Of a stretch of 64,000 nucleotides of DNA, positions 28,014 to 36,147 are shown in pieces. The DNA is taken from positions 1,240,001 through 1,304,000 of the forward strand of contig NZ_JACHLJ010000001.1 of the NCBI RefSeq assembly GCF_014204545.1, in the 5' to 3' direction. The notes beneath the pieces are model-generated. The model had not been told where the DNA came from and made no database searches. It saw only the letters and a program-made list of their open reading frames with translations. The number at the start of each line of letters is the position of its first letter. The first letter of the stretch is position 1. Both the position numbers and the translations under genes were made by a program. The stretch comes from Brevundimonas vesicularis (lineage in GTDB: Bacteria; Pseudomonadota; Alphaproteobacteria; Caulobacterales; Caulobacteraceae).

Positions 28014-28400
28014 GTGAGCACCGTCCAATCCACAGAACCATCCACACCCGCCTTCACCGTCGCCACGCGCGCGCCGGAAGGCATCGTCCTGGCCGCCAGC
28101 GCCGCCAAGCGGCTGGCCAAGCTGGGCGCGGCCGAGGGCAAGACCCTGATGCTGCGGGTCGCGGTGGACGGCGGCGGCTGCTCGGGCTTCCAGTATCGGT
28201 TCGAGCTGGTCGAGACGGCCGAGGACGACGATCTGCGGATTCAGGCTGACGGACAGACCGCGTTGATTGACCCCGTCTCTATCCCGTTCCTGAAGGGGTC
28301 CGAGATCGCCTATGTCGATGAGCTGGCGGGCGCCCAGTTCGTGGTCAGGAACCCGAACGCCGCCTCCAGCTGCGGCTGCGGCGTCAGCTTCTCGATCTAG
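28014..28400 (+). CDS. erpA: Iron-sulfur cluster insertion protein (ErpA/IscA, HesB family)
   Basis: The 128-residue A-type carrier passes Fe-S clusters to target enzymes. The three ligand Cys are at 56 ([11 protein letters not shown]) and 120 and 122 (SSCGCGVSF). The N-terminal 20 residues form a Thr/Pro-rich extension beyond the core. The start is a GTG; there is no ATG in the right place. It is divergent from dgt. Its 3' end overlaps by 17 bases the end of the small convergent gene of the PepSY operon. Its likely clients in this window include IspH. Confidence 0.95.
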   Translation: MSTVQSTEPSTPAFTVATRAPEGIVLAASAAKRLAKLGAAEGKTLMLRVAVDGGGCSGFQYRFELVETAEDDDLRIQADGQTALIDPVSIPFLKGSEIAYVDELAGAQFVVRNPNAASSCGCGVSFSI

Positions 28401-28581
28401 CGACGGCCCAGCCGGTCGCCAGGATCGGCGAAGCCAGCAAGGCCGCAAAGGCCCAGTCCCACACCCCATCCTGCAACAGCGCGCCCACCAGCCCGATCAG
28501 GCTGAGCGCGAACAGGGCGATGGGCGCGCGGAAGATCGCCCAAAGGCTCAGATCCCTCGGGTTGTGACGGCGACGGCTCAC
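28384..28581 (-). CDS. Small membrane protein in the PepSY/TonB operon
   Basis: The 65-residue product starts at a GTG that overlaps the PepSY-protein stop (GTGA), which is the main reason to accept it. It has a basic N-terminus ([10 protein letters not shown]) and two hydrophobic segments, [21 protein letters not shown] and [21 protein letters not shown], so it is a two-helix inner-membrane protein. The function is unknown; similar tiny proteins accompany PepSY/siderophore-receptor genes. Its 3' end overlaps erpA by 17 bases on the opposite strand. Confidence 0.75.
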   Translation of the reverse strand: MSRRRHNPRDLSLWAIFRAPIALFALSLIGLVGALLQDGVWDWAFAALLASPILATGWAVARSRS

Positions 28582-29666
28582 GCCTTCCGTCTCCCCTTGC
28601 CCAGCCACAGATAAAGACCGGACCCCAGGATCACGATGGTGGCGATGTCCAAGAGCGCCCACAGGATTTTCAGCGCCAGCCCGCCATAGTCTCCGAAATG
28701 CAGCGGCTGAGACAGCGACAGGGTCTTCACATACCAGGGCATCGGCGCCACCGCCGCCAGTTCGCCCGTCCGCGCGTCGATCAGAGCCGGCGTCGTCATA
28801 TGCGTCGTCAGCGGCGTGTCGCCGTGGAAGAAGACGGCATAGTGGTGGTCGGTCGAATAGTCGGTCCCCGGAAACGCCACGAACTGCAGCTTCATGCCCG
28901 GCAACGCCGCCTTGGCCCGCTCCACCGCCGCGTCCAGCGAGGCCCGGCCTTGGGCGGGCGCTGGCGCATCATAGGCGACCGTCAACTCCTTCAGCGCCGT
29001 CTCTTTCCAATAGGCCAGAATGGGCGTGGCCAGGGTGTTCACCGCCCCCGTCAGCCCCACCACCAGCACCCAGGCCGCCGTCACCACGCCCAGCAGATTG
29101 TGATAGTCCAGCCACCGCGTCCGCGCCGCCTTCATGACCCTCACCGTCCCGAACGGCAGCCGACGCATGAAAGGCGCGTACACGACGACGCCCGACACCA
29201 CGGCGACGACCAGCATCAGCCCCATCGCCCCTAGAAACAGCATTCCCGGCAGACCCAGGAACATGTCGGTATGAAGCTGAAGCAGGAATTCCATCACCGG
29301 ATGACCGGCGACCAGCGGCGCAACTTCGCCGCTGGTCTGATCGATGGGCTCGAAACTGTATTTGCCGGCCGGGGCGTCGGGGGCGCGGCTGGTGACGTTC
29401 ACCACCGGCCGGTCCTCGTCGAAGCTCATGAAGGCCGGAACCTCGCCCGGATGTTTGGCCAGACCGGCGGCCAGCACCTCGTCCAGCGTCAGCAGTCGGC
29501 CGCCCGGGTTCTTCGGCGCCCACGGCTCATGCAGCAGCGCCTCATTCAGCTCGTGGCTGAACACCAGCGGCAACCCCGTGACGCACAGCATTAGCAGGAA
29601 CAGGGTCGAGATCAGGCTCGACCACTTGTGCGTCCAGCTCCAGGCGCGGATCGTGCGGGCGTGCAT
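28578..29666 (-). CDS. PepSY-associated transmembrane protein (siderophore reductase-like)
   Basis: The 362-residue inner-membrane protein has the classic start RAWSWTHKWSSLISTLFLLMLCVTGLPLVFSHEL, read here as its parts HKWSSLIS and LMLCVTGLPLVF, plus helices near residues 140-165, 195-215 and 335-355, and periplasmic PepSY-like parts. Such PiuB/FegB-like proteins are encoded with TonB receptors and are thought to help release iron from siderophores in the periplasm, from family knowledge. It starts 13 bases after the TonB receptor stop and is coupled to the small membrane protein downstream. Confidence 0.93.
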   Translation of the reverse strand: MHARTIRAWSWTHKWSSLISTLFLLMLCVTGLPLVFSHELNEALLHEPWAPKNPGGRLLTLDEVLAAGLAKHPGEVPAFMSFDEDRPVVNVTSRAPDAPAGKYSFEPIDQTSGEVAPLVAGHPVMEFLLQLHTDMFLGLPGMLFLGAMGLMLVVAVVSGVVVYAPFMRRLPFGTVRVMKAARTRWLDYHNLLGVVTAAWVLVVGLTGAVNTLATPILAYWKETALKELTVAYDAPAPAQGRASLDAAVERAKAALPGMKLQFVAFPGTDYSTDHHYAVFFHGDTPLTTHMTTPALIDARTGELAAVAPMPWYVKTLSLSQPLHFGDYGGLALKILWALLDIATIVILGSGLYLWLGKGRRKA

Positions 29667-29679
29667 CGGCGGGCGCGGT

Positions 29680-31866
29680 TCAGAACTCGGTGGAGACCGA
29701 CAGACGCAAGGTCCGCGGCGCGCCCAGCGTCAGATAGTTCGATCCCGGATAGCCGCCGACCGCGACCCACTGATCCTTGTCCGCGACATTCTCCACCCGC
29801 GCCCGCAGCGTCACCGGCTTGTCGCCCGCCACGAAGGCGTAGCGCACCCCGGCGTCGAACCGGGTCCAGCTTTCCAGCTCCAGCGTATTGGTCGCATTGG
29901 CCGGTTGGGCGCCGGTATGGACCGCCCGGCCCTCGACCGTCAGACCGCTGACCATCGGCACGTCCCATTCGACGTTCAGATTGGCCTGGAAGTCCGGCAC
30001 GCCGATCGCCGACTTGCCCGCATTGGCGGCGGTCAGCGACCGATTGATCTCCGCGTCCAGCCATGTCGCGCCGCCGATCAGACGCAAGCCTACGACCGGT
30101 TCGCCATAGACAGTCAGCTCGACGCCCTTGTTCTCCTGCTCGCCGCCGTCCGAATAGAGGGCGGTGTCCGGATCGAAAAAGGCGCTGGGCAGGGTCGTGT
30201 GGAAGACGCTCAGCGTGCCGCCATACGAACCGGCGTCGTATTTGGCGCCGATCTCGGCCTGCTCGGCGCGGAACGGCGACAGCACTTCGCCGCCGTTCGC
30301 CACCGTCACGCCATTGACCACCGCCGGCGCGGTCGTGCCCGGAACCAGGGCTTCGGCATAGTTGGCGTACAGTGAAATCGTGTTGCTGGGCTTGTAGACC
30401 ACGGCGAAGGCCGGCGTCGTCGCGTCGCTGGAATAGCCCGACGTGAATGCGCCGTCGGCGTAGGCATAGGATCGAGTTTCGATCTCCTGATAGCGGACGC
30501 CGACGGTCGCCAGCACCCGTCCACCCAGGAAGGACAGCACATCGGCGACGGCGAAACTGGTGTTCTTGACCCGCTCGGTGACCTTGGGATCATCCAGATC
30601 GCCCGAGACGCTTGCGATGGCCGGCGCCGGCGACACCAGCGGATCGGTCAGCGTTCCCATCGCATAGCCGGCGAAGTTCGACGCCGCCCAGGCGTTCTTG
30701 GACTTGGACTGAATCTGCGAGGCCGAGGCGACCAGGCGATGTTCGATCGGGCCGGTCGTCAGGTCGGCGCGCACGCCGATGTCGCCCGACCACACCGTGT
30801 CCTCGCGGATATTGTCGAAGCGATAGCCGCTGATCGCGCCCGCCGCATCGGCGCGCGGATTGGCCAGGCTGTTGTCTTCCTCGCCCTGACGCCCGCCGAA
30901 AGCGGCCCAGGCGCTGATGCTGTCGGTCAGGTCGAGCTCGCCGCGCACGGCGCCGAACAGCTGCTCCTCGTCGGTGTAGGTCCAGCGCTGGGCGAAGTTC
31001 TTGTCGGCCGAGGGCGCGTCAGGGATGGCGGTTCCCGGCGTCACGCTGGGACGGGGCGCGTCGATCCGATGATCCTGCCAGCCCACATCGGCCGAAAACC
31101 GGGCGCGATCGCCCCGGCGGTCCAGCCCAAGGCCGACGACCCGCAGTTGGCCGGTCTCGTCCTCGACGGCGCTTTCGCCCGCGCGGCTGGCGATGTTCAG
31201 GCGCGCGCCCCATTCGCCTTCGTCGCCAAAACGGCGGGCCAGGTCGGCGGCGGCGTAGATCTCGTCACGGCCCGACACGCCCCCGGTCAGGCGCGTCAGG
31301 GGGGCGTCGCCCGCCCGCTTCGGCGTCAGGTTGAAGGCGCCGCCGACCCCGGTCCCGCCCGGCGCAGCGCCGTTCAGAAAGGTAGAGGCTCCGCGAAACA
31401 CTTCCACCCGCTCGACAAGTTCGGCCGCCACGAACTGGCGCGGCAAGACGCCATAGAGCCCGTTGTAGCTCATGTCGTCCGAATAGACTGGGAAGCCGCG
31501 AACGACATACAGCTCCTGGAAGTTGCCGAACCCCTTGGACACACGCACCGTCGGGTCGTTCTGCAGCACGTCGCCGATGCCGCGCGCCTGCTGATCACGC
31601 ACCAGTTTTTCGGTGTAGTTGGCGGTCGAGAACGGCGTGTCCATCACGCCCAGATTGCCCAGCAGGCCGATGCGTCCCCCGCGCGCCACCTGACCGCCCG
31701 CCGCGGGCGCCGTCAGCCGCACCTGCGATCCCGTCACCACGATCTCGCCCAGCTCCGCCGGCGTCGTCGCCTGCTGCGCCAAGGCGGGCGAGGCGAGCGT
31801 CAGGGCCAGGACGCTGGCGGTGAACGAAACGGAGGCACGGCGAAGGCAGGGCATTTTGATACGCAT
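29680..31866 (-). CDS. TonB-dependent siderophore receptor
   Basis: The 728-residue outer-membrane transporter has a signal peptide ending in ALTLASPALAQQ, then a plug domain with ELGEIVVTGSQ (TonB box region), VLQNDPTVRVSKGFGNFQELYVVRGFPV (in shorter blocks) and VERVEVFRGASTFLNG, followed by a large beta-barrel ending in LRLSVSTEF with the C-terminal Phe. The frame is open upstream of the signal peptide; the ATG at 31866 was chosen, and ATG 31854 is an alternative. It heads an operon with the PepSY protein and a small membrane protein, and a Fur-like dyad overlaps its start region, so ferric-siderophore uptake repressed by iron is likely. Confidence 0.95.
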   Translation of the reverse strand: MRIKMPCLRRASVSFTASVLALTLASPALAQQATTPAELGEIVVTGSQVRLTAPAAGGQVARGGRIGLLGNLGVMDTPFSTANYTEKLVRDQQARGIGDVLQNDPTVRVSKGFGNFQELYVVRGFPVYSDDMSYNGLYGVLPRQFVAAELVERVEVFRGASTFLNGAAPGGTGVGGAFNLTPKRAGDAPLTRLTGGVSGRDEIYAAADLARRFGDEGEWGARLNIASRAGESAVEDETGQLRVVGLGLDRRGDRARFSADVGWQDHRIDAPRPSVTPGTAIPDAPSADKNFAQRWTYTDEEQLFGAVRGELDLTDSISAWAAFGGRQGEEDNSLANPRADAAGAISGYRFDNIREDTVWSGDIGVRADLTTGPIEHRLVASASQIQSKSKNAWAASNFAGYAMGTLTDPLVSPAPAIASVSGDLDDPKVTERVKNTSFAVADVLSFLGGRVLATVGVRYQEIETRSYAYADGAFTSGYSSDATTPAFAVVYKPSNTISLYANYAEALVPGTTAPAVVNGVTVANGGEVLSPFRAEQAEIGAKYDAGSYGGTLSVFHTTLPSAFFDPDTALYSDGGEQENKGVELTVYGEPVVGLRLIGGATWLDAEINRSLTAANAGKSAIGVPDFQANLNVEWDVPMVSGLTVEGRAVHTGAQPANATNTLELESWTRFDAGVRYAFVAGDKPVTLRARVENVADKDQWVAVGGYPGSNYLTLGAPRTLRLSVSTEF

Positions 31867-31872
31867 TCTCAA
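31856..31872 (-). promoter_or_regulatory. Fur-box-like dyad at the TonB receptor start
   Basis: On the minus strand the bases TTGAGAATGCGTATCAA resemble a 7-1-7 Fur box (TGAGAAT-G-CGTATCA against TGATAAT-N-ATTATCA), with intact outer arms and two deviations in the inner right arm. It overlaps the proposed ATG at 31866, which would favour the second ATG at 31854 or a repressor site at the start of the transcript. Confidence 0.4.
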
Positions 31873-31984
31873 AATCAAGTTGCGCGTCCTTAGCCCGATC
31901 GGTGGGCGCAATGCAATCCGCCGCGCCCGCGACATATTGCATTCGAGCGGTTTCTCGTCTGACCTCTCCACAAAGGAGACTGCA

Positions 31985-32950
31985 ATGCCGATGCTGACCC
32001 ACGCCCTTCTGGCCGCCAGCCTGCTCGCCGGCCCGGTCTCGACCGACATCGCCCTGCCCGCCCAGCCCGCGCCCTTGCATGGCACGCTGCTGACGCCCGA
32101 GAGGCCGACGGCCGTCGCCGTCATCCTGCCCGGCTCAGGCCCGACCGATCGGGACGGCAACAGCCCGATGGGCGTCGCCGCCTCCACCTATCGGCTGCTG
32201 GCCGAGGGCCTGGCGGAACAGGGGATCGCCACCCTGCGCATCGACAAGCGCGGCATTGAAGCCAGCGCCGCCGCCGGGTTCGACGAAACCAAACTGCGCT
32301 TCGACGACTACGCCGCCGACGCCCGCGCCTGGGCGACGGAGGCCGCTTCGCGCGCGGGTCTGCCCTGCGCCTGGCTGATCGGACACAGCGAAGGCGCTCT
32401 GGTCGCCCTGAAGGCGGTGGAGGGCGGAGACGACAAGATCTGCGGCCTGATCCTGCTGGCCGGCGCGGGCCGTCCGGCGGGCGTGGTGATCCGCGAACAG
32501 CTCCAGGCCGGCCTGCCCGAACCCCTGAAAACCCAGGCCTTCGCCGTCCTGACCCAACTCGAGGCCGGACGCACCGTCACCGACACGCCGCCCGCGCTGG
32601 CGGCCCTGTTCCGCCCGTCGGTCCAGCCCTATCTGATTTCGTGGTTCGCGCTGGACCCCGCCGCCCTGCTCGCCGCCTACGACGGCCCAGTCTTCATCGG
32701 CCAAGGGACCACCGACCTCCAGTTCGGCGTCGCGGACGCGCAAGCCCTGGCCGCCGCCGATCCCAAGGCCACGCTGAAACTCTGGGACGGCGTCAACCAC
32801 CTCCTCAAGACCGCCCCCGCCGACCGCGCCGCCAATATGGCCACCTACGCCGCCCCGGCGTTGCCGCTCGCGCCGGGCGTGGCGTTGCCGCTCGCGCCGG
32901 GCGTGGCGGAGGATGTGGAGGTGTTTATTCGGGCGAACGGGCGGCGTTAA
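31985..32950 (+). CDS. Exported alpha/beta hydrolase
   Basis: The 321-residue protein begins with a signal-like segment (MPMLTHALLAASLLAGPVS) and has a serine-hydrolase fold: an oxyanion-loop PGSGPTDRDGNS near residue 45, LRIDKRGIEAS, the nucleophile motif GHSEGA, and the catalytic His in WDGVNHLLK. The PGSGPTDRDGN pattern is typical of the alpha/beta hydrolases annotated as DUF3887- or YdeN-like; substrate unknown. AAAGGAG lies 8 bases before the ATG at 31985. A perfect 24-base tandem duplication near the 3' end encodes ALPLAPGV twice. It is divergent from the TonB receptor and shares that spacer. Confidence 0.88.
   Translation: MPMLTHALLAASLLAGPVSTDIALPAQPAPLHGTLLTPERPTAVAVILPGSGPTDRDGNSPMGVAASTYRLLAEGLAEQGIATLRIDKRGIEASAAAGFDETKLRFDDYAADARAWATEAASRAGLPCAWLIGHSEGALVALKAVEGGDDKICGLILLAGAGRPAGVVIREQLQAGLPEPLKTQAFAVLTQLEAGRTVTDTPPALAALFRPSVQPYLISWFALDPAALLAAYDGPVFIGQGTTDLQFGVADAQALAAADPKATLKLWDGVNHLLKTAPADRAANMATYAAPALPLAPGVALPLAPGVAEDVEVFIRANGRR
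32858..32905 (+). repeat. Two perfect 24-bp tandem repeats inside the hydrolase gene
   Basis: The unit GCGTTGCCGCTCGCGCCGGG plus CGTG occurs twice back to back (32858-32881 and 32882-32905). It keeps frame and encodes ALPLAPGV-ALPLAPGV, consistent with a recent slippage duplication. Confidence 0.9.
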
Positions 32951-33120
32951 CCGCGGCTCGTAAAACGGCCGCTCGCTGCATCAATTGTCGGTGGAAGGCG
33001 GTCATTGTCGCCCAACCAGTATTCGCGCCAACTTCATCCCAACTCTCTATCATCTCGATTTACGGTTGCACCTCTTCGCGCAAGCCAGTTGTATCGGCGC
33101 CATAAAAGCGGAGCTTCTAG

Positions 33121-33927
33121 ATGTTAGAAATTAACGGCCGCCTCTTCATGAACGCTGTCATGGAAATTCGGCGAGTGCAGGCCATTGTCGAACATAGCGG
33201 TAGTGACGATCAACGCCGCGAGAACATGAACCGCACTAGCCGAGACATCGTGCTACGTAATACTGAAGACATGGTGCCGTCGCTTCAGCAGCTGCACGCT
33301 AGACTGGCGGAGACGTCAGCGCTGCGTCTATGCGACGTACTTCGGAGCGATGACGAGTTTACGTGGAGAGCATTAACGGCGGCAATGGCCGACATCGAGT
33401 CAAGACTCCGGGATGAGCTAGATTTGGTCCGCATCTTCGTTCTGAGCCCGGCAATGGCCGCCTACCTGCTAACAGGATCAGACCTTTGCGGCCCTCGCAT
33501 AACAAGCCATTTCCCCTCTGTGCTTTTTGAAATGGAAGAGGCGGCGAAGTGCTTGGCGGTATTGCGCCCTACGGCCAGCGTGTTTCACTCGATGAGAACA
33601 CTAGAGATAGCCATCCGCGCTCTCGCTAGGTTCTTGAGCATCCCCGACCCGACCAAGCCTAGCGAAAGAAACTGGGGCGCTATGCTCACAGCGATCAAGG
33701 GAGGCATGGGGGCGAAATATCCCGGCCCCGCGATGCCTCATTCAGAAGGTGCCATGATTGAAGGTCTATACGCATCGCTGGACGCCATTAGGAACCCTTG
33801 GCGCAACGCCACGATGCACGTGGAGAACATCTACCAGCCGCATGAAGCCGAACATATTTTGCGCTGCGTCAACATGCTGCTTTTGCAGATGTCGAACGTG
33901 TTCGATGAAGAGGGCCAGCCAGCTTAG
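33121..33927 (+). CDS. HEPN-like protein of unknown function (low-GC orphan)
   Basis: The 268-residue protein is largely alpha-helical. Near its C-terminus it has RNATMH at residues 228-233, preceded by LYASLDAIRNPW and followed by a helix HEAEHILRCVNMLLLQM. This R-N-x3-H pattern fits the RX4-6H motif of HEPN domains, many of which are ribonucleases in toxin and defence systems or RNA processing. Base composition and codon use (AGA, CTA, ATA, TTA) differ from the GC-rich neighbours, which suggests transfer. No antitoxin-like partner is visible on either side. The HEPN assignment is my reading of the motif; a non-catalytic helical protein is possible. No signal peptide or membrane segment is seen. 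Confidence 0.75.
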   Translation: MLEINGRLFMNAVMEIRRVQAIVEHSGSDDQRRENMNRTSRDIVLRNTEDMVPSLQQLHARLAETSALRLCDVLRSDDEFTWRALTAAMADIESRLRDELDLVRIFVLSPAMAAYLLTGSDLCGPRITSHFPSVLFEMEEAAKCLAVLRPTASVFHSMRTLEIAIRALARFLSIPDPTKPSERNWGAMLTAIKGGMGAKYPGPAMPHSEGAMIEGLYASLDAIRNPWRNATMHVENIYQPHEAEHILRCVNMLLLQMSNVFDEEGQPA

Positions 33928-34002
33928 AACGATATAGCCCTTACTCAGCGTCAGCGAAAATGGACCTTCGAATCTAAGTTCGACCTTCTCAAGTTAGAGC
34001 TC

Positions 34003-34731
34003 CTACCTCTTCGCCGCCGTCCCCCGCGCCTGATCCGCCAGCGAGAAGAACCGCTCCCGCACCTCGGCCGCGAAGGGGTTGTCGCGTTCGATGGCGCGGA
34101 AGACGGCGGGGCTGTCGTGGCGGACCATGTCGACGGCCTGCATCAGCCGGTCGAAACTGGCGGTAGTCATGCGCGTTGGCAGGGGCTCCATCGCCATCAG
34201 GACGCGGGCGATCAGATGGGTCAGGCCCTGCACCGTGGCGGCCTCGCGGTCGTGATCCTCGGGGCTGACCTGAAACACTTTCAGGCGCAGCGCCCGGCGG
34301 CAGAAGGCGGCGACGCGGCGGGCGTCCTTCGCAGCCCTCACCTCGCACACAGCGATCCGCAGGCCCGCGATGCCGTCCTTGCCGCTCTGGGGGCCGAACA
34401 GCGGGTGCGTCCCGACGATCCGCACGCCGGGCGGCAGCAGGGCGTCCATCGCCTGCGCCGGCCTCACCTTCACCGAGCCCACGTCGACGACCAACGCATC
34501 GGGCGCCAGATGCGGGCCGATGGCGATCAGCGTCGCCTCCAACGCCTCGACCGGCACGGCCAGCACCACCGTCGGACAGGCGGCGGCGGTCGCCAGATCG
34601 GTCAGCGTCGCGAGGCCTTCGCCATCGCTGGCCGCCGGATCATGCGCCAGGACATCGAACCCCGCCGACAGATGCCGCGCCGTCAGCCGCCCGAAGGCGC
34701 CGAAGCCGATCAGGCCGAGCCTTTCCCTCAC
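34003..34731 (-). CDS. Prephenate/arogenate dehydrogenase family protein
   Basis: The 242-residue protein has an N-terminal NAD-binding fold (LGLIGFGAFGRLTARHL, residues 5-21) and TyrA-type blocks GTHPLFGPQSGKDG and SPEDHDREAATVQGLTHLIAR, whose His residues belong to the substrate site. Such enzymes oxidatively decarboxylate prephenate or arogenate in tyrosine synthesis. It is shorter than standard TyrA (about 280 residues) because the C-terminal dimerisation part is reduced, so a TyrA paralogue is possible. Its start overlaps the dihydroorotase stop by four bases, so the two are cotranscribed. Confidence 0.88.
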   Translation of the reverse strand: MRERLGLIGFGAFGRLTARHLSAGFDVLAHDPAASDGEGLATLTDLATAAACPTVVLAVPVEALEATLIAIGPHLAPDALVVDVGSVKVRPAQAMDALLPPGVRIVGTHPLFGPQSGKDGIAGLRIAVCEVRAAKDARRVAAFCRRALRLKVFQVSPEDHDREAATVQGLTHLIARVLMAMEPLPTRMTTASFDRLMQAVDMVRHDSPAVFRAIERDNPFAAEVRERFFSLADQARGTAAKR

Positions 34732-36059
34732 AGCGTCTCCATGAACCGCACCGGCCGCCCGTGCGCCGATCCGATCAGTTCGCCGTCCTGCATCACCACC
34801 TGGCCGCGCACGATGGTCGCCATCGGCCAGCCGGTCGCCTCCACGCCATCGAACGGGGTCCAGCCGCAGCGCGTCGCCTGCTGGTCGTGCGTGATCGTCC
34901 GTTTGGCCTTCAGATCGACGATGGTCAGGTCGGCGTCATAGCTGACGGCCATCCGCCCCTTGTTCGCGGTCCCGAACACCCGCTGCGCGCCCGCCGAGGT
35001 CAGGTCGATGAAGCGCTCCAGCGACAGCCGCCCATTGGCGACGTGCGTCAGCATCAGCGGCACCAGTGTCTGCACCCCCGGCATTCCGGACGGAGAGGCC
35101 GGATAGGGCTTGGCCTTTTCTTCCTTCGTATGCGGCGCGTGGTCGGAGCCCAGCACATCCGCCACGCCCTGCTGCATCCCCCACAGCCAAAGGGCGTCCA
35201 CATGCTCCTGAGACCGGATCGGCGGGTTCATCTGGGCATAGCTGCCCAGGCGCTCATAGGCTTCCGGTCCGACCAGGGTCAGGTGCTGGGGTGTGATTTC
35301 GACGGTCGCGACATCCTTATGGAAGCGCAGATATTCCATCTCTTCCCTGGTCGTGACGTGCAGCACATGGATGCGCGCGCCCGTCTCCTTGGCCAGGCCG
35401 ACCAGGCGCCGGGTCGAGCGGATGGCGCTCTCGGCGTCGCGCACCTCGGGGTGGCTGGTCCAGTCGCCGGTGCGGGCCAGACCGCGACGCTCGACCAGAC
35501 GGTATTCGTCCTCGGAGTGGAAGGTGGCGCGGCGGCGCACGTTGGACAGCACCTTGCGCACCCCCTCGTCGTCGGCGATCAGCAGGTCGCCGGTCGAGGC
35601 GCCCATGAAGACCTTGACCCCGCAGCAGCCAGGCAACCGCTCCAGCTCGCCCAGATAGTCCGCATTTTCATGCGTGCCCCCGACGTAGAAGGCGTGGTCG
35701 GTCCACATCCGATCCTTGGCCCGCGCCAGCTTGTCGGCCATGGTGTCGGGATCAGTGGTGTTGGGATTGGTGTTCGGCATCTCGAACACGGCGACGACGC
35801 CGCCCAGGGCGGCCGCGCGGCTGCCCGTCTCCAGATCTTCCTTCCACTCCAGCCCCGGCTCGCGGAAATGGACCTGGGTGTCGATCACCCCGGGCAGAAC
35901 CGTCAGACCCGTCGCGTCGAAGACTTCGCCCGCCGAGGCCTGGCTCAGGTCGCCGATGAAGGCGATCTTGCCGTCGATCACCCCGACGTCGGCCAGGCCG
36001 CGCCCCGCATGATTGGCCACCTCGCCGCCACGGACGATCAGGTCATAGGTCTGGGTCAT
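34728..36059 (-). CDS. pyrC: Dihydroorotase (class I)
   Basis: The 443-residue cyclic amidohydrolase closes carbamoyl-aspartate to dihydroorotate in pyrimidine synthesis. The metal motif DTQVHFREPG lies near residues 59-68, the carboxylated Lys is in GVKVFMGASTGD, further metal His are in HSEDE and HVLHVTTREE, and the catalytic Asp is in VLGSDHAPHT. Residue order fits the bacterial class I (AllB-like) dihydroorotases; allantoinase or hydantoinase is the main alternative and is less likely given VHFREPG and MPNTNPNT. The gene is coupled to the TyrA-like gene and preceded by a short hairpin repeat. Confidence 0.93.
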   Translation of the reverse strand: MTQTYDLIVRGGEVANHAGRGLADVGVIDGKIAFIGDLSQASAGEVFDATGLTVLPGVIDTQVHFREPGLEWKEDLETGSRAAALGGVVAVFEMPNTNPNTTDPDTMADKLARAKDRMWTDHAFYVGGTHENADYLGELERLPGCCGVKVFMGASTGDLLIADDEGVRKVLSNVRRRATFHSEDEYRLVERRGLARTGDWTSHPEVRDAESAIRSTRRLVGLAKETGARIHVLHVTTREEMEYLRFHKDVATVEITPQHLTLVGPEAYERLGSYAQMNPPIRSQEHVDALWLWGMQQGVADVLGSDHAPHTKEEKAKPYPASPSGMPGVQTLVPLMLTHVANGRLSLERFIDLTSAGAQRVFGTANKGRMAVSYDADLTIVDLKAKRTITHDQQATRCGWTPFDGVEATGWPMATIVRGQVVMQDGELIGSAHGRPVRFMETL

Positions 36060-36104
36060 GGGGCGGCGGTCCTGCGGGATGAGCGATGCGCTCTTACTAT
36101 ATCT

Positions 36105-36140
36105 CCGCTCATCCCCGCGAAAGCGGGGACCCAGCGCTTT
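36105..36140. repeat. Short intergenic hairpin repeat (CCCCGC-GAAA-GCGGGG)
   Basis: CCCCGC (36113-36118) and GCGGGG (36123-36128) pair around a GAAA tetraloop, followed by ACCCAGCGC. The TCCCCGCGAAAGCGGGGACC core is a common alphaproteobacterial intergenic repeat and resembles part of the element at 15475-15634. It lies between the GT9 and pyrC genes, both on the minus strand. Confidence 0.6.
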
Positions 36141-36147
36141 GCGCGTG

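Noticed and set aside
27942..28469. Upstream extension of the dgt frame through the erpA region
   Set aside because: The extra 170 residues are the antisense of erpA, whose Cys ligands are intact; the dGTPase homology starts only after the divergent spacer.
32858..32905. Possible CRISPR-like repeats
   Set aside because: Only two adjacent copies without spacers, in frame in a coding gene. No array of regular repeats and spacers was found in the window.
33121..33927. Complete toxin-antitoxin or defence operon around the HEPN-like gene
   Set aside because: Neighbours are a hydrolase and a convergent TyrA-like gene; no antitoxin, nuclease or helicase is adjacent, so only a single-gene candidate is supported.
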